Notes: generated by a model not told the origin, from the sequence alone. Positions 34,075 to 42,645 are shown, counted from the first letter of the stretch. The stretch: 64,000 nucleotides of DNA from Pseudobacillus wudalianchiensis (GCF_001685015.1 NZ_MAYT01000029.1:85689-149688), one strand, 5' to 3'. Made by a program: numbers and translations.

Positions 34075-35227
34075 TTTTGTTACTTACTGGTCTTTCTACT
34101 GCATCAACAGGCTTTCCTTTAAAAAACTCTTTCTTGACGAGCTGAATGCCTAGTTCTTTCGCTATTTTCTTTAAGTCCCGCTCTTCCCTTTCCGTTATGA
34201 GCGTAATAACAGTGCCGGCCTGGCCGGAACGCCCTGTCCGCCCCGCTCTATGTGTGTATTGCGTTGCATCTTTAGGCATATCAAACTGCAGCACATGGCT
34301 TAATCCTTTAATATCTAAACCTCTCGCTGCCACGTCTGTCGCAAATAGTAACGTTAGCTTCCCCTCTCGAAATTGCTTTAAGGCATTTGCCCGTTCTTGT
34401 TTCCCTAATTCACTGTGAAGAATGCCATTGGTAAATCCCTTGTAAGCAAGCTTTTCTGAAAAAACATTGACTTCGCCAATATCTTTAACAAATGCCAGCA
34501 TTCTCTCTGGGTCAAAGCCGCGCATAATCCGCTCGACGAATATGTTTTTCTCTCGGCGGTCGCACACAAAATAAAAATGGTCCACTTGAGAAGCAGGCAA
34601 CTCTTTCTTTTCAACCTTAATCACCTGAGGATTTTTCATCCACTCTTTTGCCAGAACAGCTGTTTTTTCCGGCATCGTCGCTGAAAATAAAACAAGCTGA
34701 CGATCCTTCATGGTGGACTTAATAATGGCTTCTAGCCCCTTTATATGCTCTGGAACGAGCAATTGATCCCCCTCATCTAGAACTAATAGCTTTACTTCAT
34801 GCATTTTTAATTTTTTCATTTGAATAAGCTCGTGAATTCGTCCTGGCGTGCCAGCGACGACTTGCGGCTGTTTTTTCAGCTTTTCCAGCTGACGCTTAAC
34901 ATTCGCTCCACCGATAAAAGCAGCACTCGTAATGCCGCCGCCCCACTGGCGAATTTCATCGGAAATCTGCATAACAAGCTCCCTTGAAGAAGCGAGAACA
35001 ACTGCTTGTACAGCTTTTTTAGCAGGATCCACCTTTTCAAGCAGCGGCAGTAAATAGGCAAGTGTTTTCCCTGTACCGGTCGGCGACTCTGCAATGACAT
35101 CCGCCCCCTCAAGAATAACAGGCACTGCTTTTTCCTGAATAGGCGTCGGTGCTAGAAAGCCTGCTTTCTCCCAAGCTTCTTGTAAAAATGGTTTCATTGT
35201 ATTTAAAGCAGAAAATTGTGTAGTCAT
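34058..35227 (-). CDS. yfmL: DEAD-box RNA helicase (YfmL-like) with a DEGD box
   Basis: This ATP-dependent RNA helicase (389 residues) consists of the two RecA lobes only. Lobe 1 has the Q-motif region PTPIQEKAVPVIL, Walker A SPTGTGKT, ASSRELVMQI, GTPGR, DEGD at 151-154 and SAT. Lobe 2 has ATDVAARGLDI, YTHRAGRTGRSGQ and ends soon after. Motif II reads DEGD instead of DEAD; the two metal-contacting acidic residues and the last Asp are kept. B. subtilis YfmL, a ribosome-assembly helicase, is of similar size with a short tail, which supports the name. The ATG at 35227 follows AAAGGAGTTTATATG-type spacing. It is monocistronic. Confidence 0.87.
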   Translation of the reverse strand: MTTQFSALNTMKPFLQEAWEKAGFLAPTPIQEKAVPVILEGADVIAESPTGTGKTLAYLLPLLEKVDPAKKAVQAVVLASSRELVMQISDEIRQWGGGITSAAFIGGANVKRQLEKLKKQPQVVAGTPGRIHELIQMKKLKMHEVKLLVLDEGDQLLVPEHIKGLEAIIKSTMKDRQLVLFSATMPEKTAVLAKEWMKNPQVIKVEKKELPASQVDHFYFVCDRREKNIFVERIMRGFDPERMLAFVKDIGEVNVFSEKLAYKGFTNGILHSELGKQERANALKQFREGKLTLLFATDVAARGLDIKGLSHVLQFDMPKDATQYTHRAGRTGRSGQAGTVITLITEREERDLKKIAKELGIQLVKKEFFKGKPVDAVERPVSNKRRADK

Positions 35228-35390
35228 ATAAACTCCTTTTTCTTCACCGCTCTTACTGGTGTCGTTGTTCTTCCATTATGAAAAACTTTTGTGATTTTCG
35301 CAATCCCCGGCTAAAAGGTTTTAACTCCTAAAAAAAGTGGAATGAATGTTTAGGCAGTTTTTTAGATTATCAGCTAAAGGAGAAAAAATA

Positions 35391-37385
35391 ATGAACAACA
35401 AGAAATCACTTAAAATAACGCACTGTCGCTTTCTCAAAAAAACGCTCACAGCTTTTTTATTGTTCACCTCTACCCTTCTTCCTGTGACTGCGTCGGCGGA
35501 TTCTGAAAAGGGAACGATGATGATTCTTTCCTTTGATGGAATGCGGCATGACTTTGCGGAGAAATACATAGAGGATGGCAGCATGCCCCACTTAAAAAAG
35601 TTAAAAAAAGAAGGCTCTTATGCTGAAAACATAACAACCGTTTTCCCTTCTTTGACGGCTGCTTCTCATGCCTCTATTGCGACGGGGGCTAAGCCGGAAA
35701 AAACGGGCTTCGTCAGCAACGAATTTCATTATAAAGGACGTAAATTAACGAATACGAAAGATGCTTTCAACGCAACAATCAAGGTAGCTCCTCTTTGGAG
35801 AGAAGCTAAGCGGCAAGGAAAAGTAACAGCCGCGGTCGGATTCCCTGGCTCCAACCCAAAACAGAAAAATGAGGCTGACTATTCCATTTATTATGGGAAC
35901 GTGCTTGCTGAAAGTGATTATCGTAAGCTCCATTTTAAACCAGTGAAGCACTTGAAAAACGCACCTAAGAGCTTTTCCGAACCTCAAGCTGCAGCGATAA
36001 AAATCAAGTTAAAAGGAAAGAAGGATGTTCTTTTACATATTCTAGCCATTGATTCTTCAGATAATAACCAAAAAGATTATGATCGTTTCTATTTATCTGA
36101 GAATCTATCTTTTTCGAAACAGGCAGCTTCTGCTAGTCTCAATAAATGGGGGCATATGCCTTTGCACGTTAAAAATGCCGATACAGCTGGATTTATATTT
36201 AAGGTAAAAGGCAGCAAGAAAACACTGGACGATATTAAACTTTATCGAACAGCAGTAACGACTGGGCAGATTAAAGGTCCCGACGGCTTTAAAGAAGAAA
36301 TTGTCAAGCAGTTCGGCTTTTTTCCTGATCAAGATGATCTCCCTTCCTATCAGAAGGGCTGGATTTCACGAAAGGAATATGAAGAAATTAACGAAAACTT
36401 CTCTAACTGGATGCTAGAAACCTCGTTATTTATTAAAGAAAAATACAAGCCAGATTTGCTTATGTTTTACGAACCGCATATCGACTTGGAGGAACATACA
36501 TTCTTGTTAACGGACCCGCGCCAGCCTGGTTACAGTAAAAAAACAGTGGAACAATATGAGTCTCACATTAAATGGGCGTATAAGCAAGCCGATGACGTAA
36601 TCGGGAAAACGATGGATGCTATGACAAAGGCAGATCAATTATTTATCGTCTCAGACCATGGGATGGAGCCCATTCATTCACGCTTATCACCTAACTATGA
36701 GCTGAAGAAGGCTGGTCTTCTACAGGTTGATGAAAAGGGAAACGTCGACCTTTCGAAGTCAAAAGCATACGCTGTAGCCAGTGGATCTATCGCTCATGTG
36801 TACATTAATTTAAAAGGTCGAGAAAAAGGCGGGATTGTCGAGCCGAAAGAATACGAGGACGTCCAAAACCGAATCGCACAGGCATTTAAAGAGATTAAAG
36901 ACGAAAGAAAATTAGCTTCCCGGAAAGAATTATTAAAGAGTCATTATAAAGAGTGGCGTCACGGCGAACATGGATGGGATGAAACAAAGGATACGCTCGT
37001 TAGCTTCTTTGACATCTTACGAGATAGGAAAGAAAATCCTTACGAAAAAATTATGGAAACAGACCGAAAAAAGGCTGACAGCTTCAATGATCCAAACGCT
37101 GGAGATATCGTGTTAGCAGCAGCCCCTGGTTATTTGATGGGCAAAGATGCTAAAAAAGCTATTGAACCAACAGTCGAGCTTGGCAGTCACGGGGGCAACC
37201 CAGAGAGAAAAGAGCTTGAGCCTGTCTTCTATGCTTATGGAAAAGGGCTCAGCCATGGCAAGATAAAGAAGCATATATCTACTATCGATATTGCCCCAAC
37301 TGTTTATGAATTAATGGATCTCCAACCTCCTGCTTTCATAGACGGAAAACCGATTAAAGCATTAGTAAAAAAACAGACCCATTAA
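35391..37385 (+). CDS. Secreted type I phosphodiesterase / nucleotide pyrophosphatase (alkaline phosphatase superfamily)
   Basis: This 664-residue exported hydrolase starts with a signal peptide (KKTLTAFLLFTSTLLPVTASADS; cleavage likely after ASA). The catalytic domain shows metal-site Asp in LSFDGMRHDF, nucleophile Thr in TTVFPSLTAASHASIATG, and the second metal site in LFIVSDHGMEPIHSR, with a further His in LGSHGGNPER near the C-terminus. An inserted stretch of about 150 residues (roughly 180-340; KLKGKKDVLLHILAIDSSD and following) is probably an accessory beta-rich domain. Substrates of the family include nucleotides and phosphodiesters; the natural one is unknown here. The ATG at 35391 follows TAAAGGAG; a longer upstream frame lacks a signal peptide in the right place. 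Confidence 0.88.
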   Translation: MNNKKSLKITHCRFLKKTLTAFLLFTSTLLPVTASADSEKGTMMILSFDGMRHDFAEKYIEDGSMPHLKKLKKEGSYAENITTVFPSLTAASHASIATGAKPEKTGFVSNEFHYKGRKLTNTKDAFNATIKVAPLWREAKRQGKVTAAVGFPGSNPKQKNEADYSIYYGNVLAESDYRKLHFKPVKHLKNAPKSFSEPQAAAIKIKLKGKKDVLLHILAIDSSDNNQKDYDRFYLSENLSFSKQAASASLNKWGHMPLHVKNADTAGFIFKVKGSKKTLDDIKLYRTAVTTGQIKGPDGFKEEIVKQFGFFPDQDDLPSYQKGWISRKEYEEINENFSNWMLETSLFIKEKYKPDLLMFYEPHIDLEEHTFLLTDPRQPGYSKKTVEQYESHIKWAYKQADDVIGKTMDAMTKADQLFIVSDHGMEPIHSRLSPNYELKKAGLLQVDEKGNVDLSKSKAYAVASGSIAHVYINLKGREKGGIVEPKEYEDVQNRIAQAFKEIKDERKLASRKELLKSHYKEWRHGEHGWDETKDTLVSFFDILRDRKENPYEKIMETDRKKADSFNDPNAGDIVLAAAPGYLMGKDAKKAIEPTVELGSHGGNPERKELEPVFYAYGKGLSHGKIKKHISTIDIAPTVYELMDLQPPAFIDGKPIKALVKKQTH

Positions 37386-37400
37386 TTGGGTCTGTCTTTT
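37373..37400 (+). terminator. Intrinsic terminator of the phosphodiesterase gene
   Basis: ACAGACCCAT and AATTGGGTCTGT, followed by CUUUUUAU, form a stem that includes the stop codon. Confidence 0.75.
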
Positions 37401-37404
37401 TATG

Positions 37405-37504
37405 TTATCGATAAAGTCTCTTTGGGAACAAGTTGCAAATCCTCGCTAGAAGTGACAATTTTAAGCACCTCAGGTAGGTGAAAGCGAGCGTTTGTCAATA
37501 GTCT
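37405..37504 (+). repeat. Dispersed structured repeat, diverged copy D
   Basis: The 3' arm GAAAGCGAGCGTTTGTCAAT and the middle AGAAGTGACAATTTTAAGCACC match copy B by position and order; the 5' half is strongly diverged. It is followed directly by a terminator, as in copies A-C. Confidence 0.55.
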
Positions 37505-37538
37505 AAAAAAACAGGCCTGTTCATTAGGCCTGTTTTTT
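37505..37538. terminator. Bidirectional intrinsic terminator
   Basis: AAAAAACAGGCCT and AGGCCTGTTTTTT form a perfect stem between the convergent phosphodiesterase and stress-protein genes. Confidence 0.87.
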
Positions 37539-37546
37539 CACATGGA

Positions 37547-38113
37547 TTATAAACCTCTATTGTCGAGGCGATTATCTGAATTCAAGCCGTCGAGATCATG
37601 ATCTCCGCGCATGACCATCCGATCTGTGCCTGTTCCTAAGTCATGAGTATCTCTGTTGACGACCCCTGCATCACGGTCTACTAATACAAGCATTTTTCCT
37701 TCTTTTACATACTCATTGTAGCGGTCTGCATCCTCTTCTGGAATGCCGAGACCGATTAAAGCACCAGTTAACCCTCCAGCTCCGGCTCCAGCGGCTGCAC
37801 CTGTAAGGCCAGCTACAATTGGACCAGCTGCTATAATCGGACCGATCCCAGGAATAGCAAGTGCTCCAGCACCAGCAGCTACACCCGCCAAACCACCGAG
37901 GATGCCTCCAGTAGCCGCTCCTGTTGCTGCTCCTTCTTCAGCTTTTGTATCAGTTGTTTCTTCTACATATTCTACGTCATCACGTTCTTTACTAATAACG
38001 GAGATTTCATCTGCACGATAGCCTTGGCGTTTTAAATCCTCAATTGCCTCTACAGCTTCTGTATGATTATCATAAACACCAACAATTTGTTTTTCGTTAC
38101 CATGATTCATCAT
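37547..38113 (-). CDS. General stress protein with YflT domain and glycine-zipper segment
   Basis: This 188-residue protein is the third YflT-domain member in the window. Residues 6 to about 55 carry the domain start (KQIVGVYDNHTEAVEAIEDL, YRADEISVISKERDD). Residues about 65-130 are a Gly/Ala-rich, weakly hydrophobic stretch (GGILGGLAGVAAGAGALAIP and similar), a glycine zipper that may associate with membranes. GIPEEDADRYNEYVKEGKML resumes the YflT pattern, and the tail is Asp-rich. The ATG at 38113 (first of two) follows AAAGGAG at about ten bases. A SigB-like sequence lies upstream. Function unknown, stress-associated by family. Confidence 0.82.
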   Translation of the reverse strand: MMNHGNEKQIVGVYDNHTEAVEAIEDLKRQGYRADEISVISKERDDVEYVEETTDTKAEEGAATGAATGGILGGLAGVAAGAGALAIPGIGPIIAAGPIVAGLTGAAAGAGAGGLTGALIGLGIPEEDADRYNEYVKEGKMLVLVDRDAGVVNRDTHDLGTGTDRMVMRGDHDLDGLNSDNRLDNRGL

Positions 38114-38154
38114 ATTGCATTCACTCCTTTGTTTTTTCGTTGTACATCCCCTGT

Positions 38155-38180
38155 TTTCCCCGTTCACTAAAACCTAAACA
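38155..38180 (-). promoter_or_regulatory. Possible SigB-type promoter (minus strand)
   Basis: On the minus strand GTTTAG, a 12-base spacer and GGGGAA resemble the SigB consensus with one change in the -10. It lies about 45 bases before the start of the glycine-zipper stress gene. Confidence 0.5.
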
Positions 38181-38193
38181 AAAATATTCAAAG

Positions 38194-38220
38194 GTTTAAC
38201 CTTCCTTTAAAAACGGGTAT
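38194..38220 (+). promoter_or_regulatory. SigB-type promoter
   Basis: GTTTAA (38194-38199), a 15-base spacer and GGGTAT (38215-38220) match the SigB consensus exactly. It drives the small hydrophilic gene at 38252 and lies back to back with a weaker SigB-like site on the other strand. Confidence 0.8.
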
Positions 38221-38251
38221 TTATTCATTAAATAATAATGGAGGTGGCCTA

Positions 38252-38464
38252 ATGGCTAAAGAAATTAAAAAAGGATTCGGTAAAAATAATATGAATAATC
38301 CGGATCAAATGAAAACCGATAAAGAAAGCCTATACGATAAATTCGAGAGTGAACAAACAGTAGATTCTATTCCGTTAGAAGATTTAAGAATGGAGCAAGA
38401 AGAAGAAAAAGACAAGCATGCCACAAAAGATAATTCCTCAAGTGAAGAAAAGTTCCCTGGGTAA
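38252..38464 (+). CDS. Small hydrophilic protein, probable general stress protein
   Basis: This 70-residue protein is highly charged, with no hydrophobic segment. It has a basic N-terminus (MAKEIKKGFGKNN) and an acidic, Glu/Lys/Ser-rich remainder (SIPLEDLRMEQEEEKDKHAT). It is probably disordered, as many small stress proteins are. The ATG at 38252 follows ATGGAGGTGG. An exact SigB-type promoter is located 32 bases upstream, and a terminator follows the stop codon at once, so this is a compact stand-alone stress gene. I do not recognise the family; related short Bacillus proteins are annotated as hypothetical. Confidence 0.75.
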   Translation: MAKEIKKGFGKNNMNNPDQMKTDKESLYDKFESEQTVDSIPLEDLRMEQEEEKDKHATKDNSSSEEKFPG

Positions 38465-38490
38465 ATCTGCCGGATATACGGCAGATTTTT
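38463..38490 (+). terminator. Intrinsic terminator
   Basis: AAATCTGCCG and CGGCAGATTT with a long U tract, immediately after the small stress gene. Confidence 0.85.
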
Positions 38491-38545
38491 CTTTTTTCCT
38501 GCTATAATAACTAATAAAGTTTTTATACAAGAAGGGCGGCTTATT

Positions 38546-39463
38546 GTGAGTGGTTCCAGAGTTTATTTCATTTTAACGGCGATCATGCTAATGTGGGGAA
38601 TCAACGTATCCATTATTAAAATACTAGTGGAGCACTTTACGCCCGTTACCATTACAGCATGCAGAATTTTTGCAGCGGCGATCACGGTCTTTCTTACGCT
38701 CGGGATACTTGGCAAAGTTCGCTGGCCTCGTCACAATGAATGGATTTACATAGTTGGCGGAGCCTTCCTTAGCGTCGTGGGCCATCATTATTTTTTATCA
38801 GAGGGCCTATCGAAAACAACAGCGGCTAATGGCGGCTTAATCCTTGGGCTTGGTCCGCTGCTGACAGCTATTCTGTCCATGGCTTTATTAAAACAGCGGC
38901 CAACCAAAATCCGCCTTCTCGGTTTTCTCCTCGGTGGTGCCGGGGTCAGCTTTACCGTTCTTGCCGGCAGTGGAGGCGTTACAGCGGCTTCGACAGGAGA
39001 TTTTAACGTTTTTTTGTCGATTTTATCGCAAGCACTGAGCTTTATCGTCATCAAAAAGGCAGCCGAAACATTGGATCCGCGGCTGTTAACCGGGTACATG
39101 CTGCTAATTGGTTCTGTCATTCTCTTTCTAATCAGCTTATGGAAAGAGCCATGGGGACTAGAAAGTCTGACGAATGGATCCCCTGCTGTTTGGACTGCTT
39201 TCTTCTTTTCTGCTATTTTGGCGACCGCGCTCGGCCACATGGTCTACAACCGGGCCATTGGACAAATTGGCGCCGCAGAGGCCTCTATCTTTTTAAATCT
39301 AAATACCTTTTTCTCTTTAATCGGCGCCTCCCTATTTCTTGGAGAGGCCATTTTGCCAGCTCATTTCATCGGCTTACTGCTTATTGTTCCCGGTGTACTG
39401 CTCGGCTCCGGCTCACTAGAGGAATGGATGCTTCGCCAGCGAAGAAAATTGCAGCAACGATAA
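38546..39463 (+). CDS. DMT-superfamily transporter (EamA domains)
   Basis: This is a 305-residue membrane protein with ten predicted helices arranged as two EamA repeats, first about 5-140 and second about 155-290. Recognisable pieces are MLMWGINVSIIKILVEHFTP, GLSKTTAANGGLILGLGPLL, and in the second repeat ALGHMVYNRAIGQIGAAEAS followed by FLNLNTFFSLIGASLFLGEA. The start is GTG at 38546, with GAAGGGCGG upstream. Relatives in Bacillus (YcxC, YdeD and others) export metabolites or amino acids, but the substrate cannot be inferred. It is monocistronic, with a terminator overlapping the stop region. Confidence 0.88.
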   Translation: MSGSRVYFILTAIMLMWGINVSIIKILVEHFTPVTITACRIFAAAITVFLTLGILGKVRWPRHNEWIYIVGGAFLSVVGHHYFLSEGLSKTTAANGGLILGLGPLLTAILSMALLKQRPTKIRLLGFLLGGAGVSFTVLAGSGGVTAASTGDFNVFLSILSQALSFIVIKKAAETLDPRLLTGYMLLIGSVILFLISLWKEPWGLESLTNGSPAVWTAFFFSAILATALGHMVYNRAIGQIGAAEASIFLNLNTFFSLIGASLFLGEAILPAHFIGLLLIVPGVLLGSGSLEEWMLRQRRKLQQR

Positions 39464-39490
39464 AAGGCAGCGCATGATGCGCTGCCTTTT
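39462..39490. terminator. Bidirectional intrinsic terminator
   Basis: AAAAGGCAGCGCAT and ATGCGCTGCCTTTT form a perfect stem between convergent genes; it reaches the stop codons on both sides. Confidence 0.85.
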
Positions 39491-40085
39491 ACCTTGACAC
39501 AAATTCATTGCCTGTTACCCAAAACCTCCACGGATAATCCTTTGCCTCTCCCGAATTGTCGATGCCGATGCGCGGACCTGTTGAAATGTCTTTAGGTGTG
39601 AACCCTTTTCCGATATAGAGTGGCGGTTCATCAAAGCGGCGGCCGTAATCTTCCATTGTGATTCCTAATGCTTTCGTTAATTTTCCCGGGCCGCTCGTTA
39701 AGTTTTTCAGCGAGGTTCCTCCCCTTCTTTCAATCATTAAATCAATTCCTTCATAGGGCTCTACTGCTCGGATGAGCACCGCTTCAGGTATATCTTTTTC
39801 TGCAGATACAACGTTCACAAGACAGTGTGTATGCATAACATACGTATATACATGTCCTGCGTCATGAAACATAATTTCTGTTCGCTTCGTTCGGCGATTA
39901 TTAAAGCTGTGTGCAGCCCGATCCATAGGCCCCTTATAGGCTTCCGTTTCTACGATAAATCCCGCTGCTGTCCCTTCTTCCGTTTCTTTTACTAATAAAC
40001 AGCCTAGCAGCGACTCAGCTAATTGCAGCGTGGGCTGCTGAAAGAAAGACTTCTCTACTGGAATAAATTCTACTTCCTGTTCCAT
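39489..40085 (-). CDS. mpg: DNA-3-methyladenine glycosylase (AAG/MPG type)
   Basis: This base-excision enzyme (198 residues) removes alkylated purines. It resembles the animal AAG family, which also occurs in Bacillus (YxlJ). Motifs are LAESLLGCLLVKE, the catalytic Glu in FIVETEAYKGPMDRAAHSFN, RTKRTEIMF, HVYTYVMHTHCLVNVV, EAVLIRAVEPYEGIDLM and LTSGPGKLTKALGITME. The start at 40085 is preceded by AAGAGAGGAGTTAAC. It is monocistronic and close to other DNA repair genes in the window (recQ, uvsE), though not in an operon with them. Confidence 0.93.
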   Translation of the reverse strand: MEQEVEFIPVEKSFFQQPTLQLAESLLGCLLVKETEEGTAAGFIVETEAYKGPMDRAAHSFNNRRTKRTEIMFHDAGHVYTYVMHTHCLVNVVSAEKDIPEAVLIRAVEPYEGIDLMIERRGGTSLKNLTSGPGKLTKALGITMEDYGRRFDEPPLYIGKGFTPKDISTGPRIGIDNSGEAKDYPWRFWVTGNEFVSR

Positions 40086-40363
40086 GTTAACTCCTCTCTT
40101 CTCTCTATGTTTCGTTATTCAGCTTTTCCCTTGCCTTGTTATAAAAAAACAAACCTTTCCAGTGTTTAAACTATTCTTTGTTTCTAGTCTATATAGCGTG
40201 TTTTATTTTCTTCGTGAATAGGCTGTGCTTTTCGCATCAAAAATAATCTAAAATAATTCGAAAATAGAGTGTTCGAACTTTTTTACCGATATTTTTTCGT
40301 TAGATCGTTTACAATAAAGGGTAGAGTTTATAATACATAATGGAATGAAGAGGAGGAACATAG

Positions 40364-40726
40364 ATGGAAATTATCGGATGGATCAGTTTAGCTATTGTAA
40401 TCGGGGCGCTTATTTACCTCGGCATTTCCGGATTTAGCATTTATAAATCAATGAAGCCAAAAATCGATCACCTGCAAGCGGTATCAGATCGTCTGAAGAC
40501 GAAGCAAGAGGCGATTCAGGCAGAAGCAGAAAAATTAAAAGCGACACAAGAAAACATTAAGCAAGATATGGAAGAAAAAAAGGAAGCTGTGTTATTTACA
40601 GTAGATGCAGCCAAGCGGACACCAGAGTCGCTTAAACAGCTCGGAACAGCCCTTAACATCATGGCGGAAAACGTAAAATTAAAACTGCCAATCCCTAAGC
40701 GGAAAAAGCAGACAGAAAGTGTTTAA
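40364..40726 (+). CDS. DUF948-like membrane-anchored coiled-coil protein
   Basis: This is a 120-residue protein. Residues 3 to about 25 form one membrane helix (IIGWISLAIVIGALIYLGIS). Residues about 35-85 are a charged coiled coil (HLQAVSDRLKTKQEAIQAEA, EKLKATQENIKQDMEEKKEA). The C-terminus is basic. The layout matches the DUF948 family, seen in Bacillus YoxC and YtxG, which are general stress proteins of unknown function. A TATAAT near 40330 with TTTACA upstream may be the promoter. The ATG at 40364 follows AAGAGGAGGAAC. Copy C of the dispersed repeat and a terminator follow. Confidence 0.75.
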   Translation: MEIIGWISLAIVIGALIYLGISGFSIYKSMKPKIDHLQAVSDRLKTKQEAIQAEAEKLKATQENIKQDMEEKKEAVLFTVDAAKRTPESLKQLGTALNIMAENVKLKLPIPKRKKQTESV

Positions 40727-40754
40727 TTTCGATATAGCAACGTCGTTTTTTCTC

Positions 40755-40850
40755 CATTCTGATTGAAGCATTTATCTTTCAAGGTACGGCAGCAGGATGA
40801 CTATAAGGGCCTTGCACACCGAAAGAAAGCGAGCATTTCTCAACAGCATA
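40755..40850 (+). repeat. Dispersed structured repeat, copy C
   Basis: TTCTGATTGAAGCATTTATC followed by TTTCAA, then AGCAGGATGACTATAAGGGC and GAAAGAAAGCGAGCATTTCTCAACAGC match copies A and B in order and spacing. The arms ATTTATCTTTC and GAAAGCGAGCAT can pair. It is followed by a terminator. Confidence 0.7.
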
Positions 40851-40854
40851 GCAC

Positions 40855-40896
40855 ATAAAAGAGCAGTCCAATCAGCAATAGAATTGGGCTGCTTAT
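40855..40896. terminator. Intrinsic terminator between convergent genes
   Basis: GCAGTCCAAT and ATTGGGCTGC, followed by UUAUUUUAUU, form a ten-pair stem (with G-T wobble) after repeat copy C. Confidence 0.78.
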
Positions 40897-40925
40897 TTTA
40901 TTGATATACGTGTTAGCAGTGGAAT

Positions 40926-41555
40926 TTAAATGCCTGTTTTTATACCAAAACCTACTAAAAGCAAGCCCGTTGATTTTTGGAATGCCTTCTGGAATTTAGA
41001 GTTGTTCAACCATTTTTTTGCGTAATCAATTAAACTAACAAGAAATAAAAACCACAATACAGCGAGCAACGTTAGAATTAAGGCCAATACAATCAATTGC
41101 TGATTTACATTTTCCTTCAAATTAATAAATTGCGGCATGATTGTTATATAAACCAAAACAGTCTTTGGGTTAAGAACATTACTAAGCAGTGCTTGCATAA
41201 AGGACTCTTTATTATGCCGATTTGAAAACTCCATAGGGGCATTGGCTTGAGCTTGAATCTCCTTTAAAGAGAAGGCGCTTTTGGCAAAAAAACTTTTGAT
41301 ACCCAAATAAATTAAGTAAGCAGCCCCCAAATATTTAATGGCATTGAAAAGAATCACAGACTTTGCAATGACAACAGATAATCCGAGAATAGCAATTAAC
41401 GTCCAAAAAGAAAGTCCTGTTGCCATCCCAAGAACGGTATAATGCCCAGCTTTTTTTCCATAGCGAAGCGTATTCTTCACGAGGAGCATAGTATCTGCTC
41501 CAGGTATAATAACCATCATTGCAGCAATTGATATGTATGTTAGTAAGCTACCCAT
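40926..41555 (-). CDS. LysE/RhtB-family amino-acid exporter
   Basis: This 209-residue membrane protein has about six hydrophobic segments and typical LysE/RhtB features: an N-terminal segment with MVIIPGADTMLLVKNTLRYG, GKKAGHYTVLGMATGLSFWT, AIKYLGAAYLIYLGIKSF, and AFMQALLSNVLNPKTVLVYI-like (here SFMQALLSNVLNPKTVLVYI). Family members export amino acids or related small molecules such as lysine, homoserine or threonine. It is divergent from a TrmB-family regulator gene 140 bases away, which may control it. The ATG at 41555 follows GGGGAGGGAGAAATAGT. Confidence 0.9.
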   Translation of the reverse strand: MGSLLTYISIAAMMVIIPGADTMLLVKNTLRYGKKAGHYTVLGMATGLSFWTLIAILGLSVVIAKSVILFNAIKYLGAAYLIYLGIKSFFAKSAFSLKEIQAQANAPMEFSNRHNKESFMQALLSNVLNPKTVLVYITIMPQFINLKENVNQQLIVLALILTLLAVLWFLFLVSLIDYAKKWLNNSKFQKAFQKSTGLLLVGFGIKTGI

Positions 41556-41696
41556 ACTATTTCTCCCTCCCCTTTTTATAGTGACTACTCAGGTAACTAC
41601 TTTTTGAAAGTATATCAGATGCTCTTGGAAAAAATCAACAGCTTTTGTTAGAATATCAATTACAAAGTGTGCAACTAAGTTTGTGTTGGAGGGCTT

Positions 41697-42524
41697 ATGA
41701 AAGGAAACATTTTAGCAATATTAAAAAATCTAGATTTTACTGAATATGAGGCGAAAGCCTATCTTACTTTGCTGGAAGAATCACCGCTAACCGGCTATGC
41801 AGTAGCAAAAAACTCTGGTGTGCCACGTTCAAAAATTTATGAAGTTCTAGACAATCTCGCTATGCGCGGAGATATTCTAGTTAGTCCTGGAAGCACACCA
41901 CAATATACGCCTGTTCCTGCCAAGGAGCTAATTAAAAGCCGTCGAATAAAAGCAGAAGCAAACCTTCAACTGGCTGAAAAATCATTGGCGGAGTTTGAAC
42001 GTTCTGCAAACGATCGTGAGAACATCTGGAATATCACGGGACGCAATGAAATACTCGATAAGGTAAAAGCTTGTATAGTATCTGCTCAAAAAAGAATTCT
42101 CTTAGAGGTTTGGAAAGAAGAATTTGAAGAGTTGGAATCTGAACTAAGACAGGCATCAGAAAGAGGGGTCGATGTAACCATTATTGCTTATGGAGAAATC
42201 GTCTCTGATTTTGCTAACGTCTATCTCCATTATATGGGTCATAAAATTACAGAAGAGTATGGCGGAAGATGGATTGTTATTAGCGGGGATGATTCAGAAG
42301 TAGTAGCAGGGATCGTCTCATTAGGCAAGGATAGCCGTGCAGCCTGGACGATGCATGTAGGTTTAGTCATGCCTATTACAGAATTCATGATTCACGATTT
42401 ATATCTCATGGAAATTATGGAGAAACACAAAGACCTTTTAGAAGAAAGTTTTGGGAAAAACCTCGTCAATTTGCGTCGCAAATTTTCCATCCATCCAGAC
42501 TTTAAAAAACATTATATCAAATAG
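41697..42524 (+). CDS. TrmB-family transcriptional regulator
   Basis: This 275-residue regulator has an N-terminal winged helix-turn-helix (about 1-75; LDFTEYEAKAYLTLLEESPL, GVPRSKIYEVLDNLAMRGDI), a short coiled coil (about 85-115), and a C-terminal ligand-binding domain of TrmB type (ENIWNITGRNEILDKVKACI, RILLEVWKEEFEELE). In archaea TrmB members sense sugars; bacterial members are mostly unstudied. The ATG at 41697 follows TTGGAGGGCTT. The divergent LysE-type exporter is the nearest candidate target. A terminator lies about 80 bases downstream. Confidence 0.85.
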   Translation: MKGNILAILKNLDFTEYEAKAYLTLLEESPLTGYAVAKNSGVPRSKIYEVLDNLAMRGDILVSPGSTPQYTPVPAKELIKSRRIKAEANLQLAEKSLAEFERSANDRENIWNITGRNEILDKVKACIVSAQKRILLEVWKEEFEELESELRQASERGVDVTIIAYGEIVSDFANVYLHYMGHKITEEYGGRWIVISGDDSEVVAGIVSLGKDSRAAWTMHVGLVMPITEFMIHDLYLMEIMEKHKDLLEESFGKNLVNLRRKFSIHPDFKKHYIK

Positions 42525-42601
42525 ATTTGTGCTGTTTTTGCCTGTTCTTCTTGAATTAAATCAGCTAATAGAAGCTAATCAGTTATTCTATTATAAGGCA
42601 T

Positions 42602-42645
42602 AAAAAAACGCTCAGAGAAGAAGAGTTCATTCTGAGCGTTTTTTT
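42602..42645. terminator. Intrinsic terminator of the TrmB-family gene
   Basis: AAAAAAACGCTCAGA and TTCTGAGCGTTTTTTT form a strong stem with U tracts in both directions. Confidence 0.88.

Noticed and set aside
33932..34153. 73-residue open frame over repeat copy B
   Set aside because: It covers the non-coding repeat and terminator, has no ribosome binding site, and runs antisense into the helicase gene.
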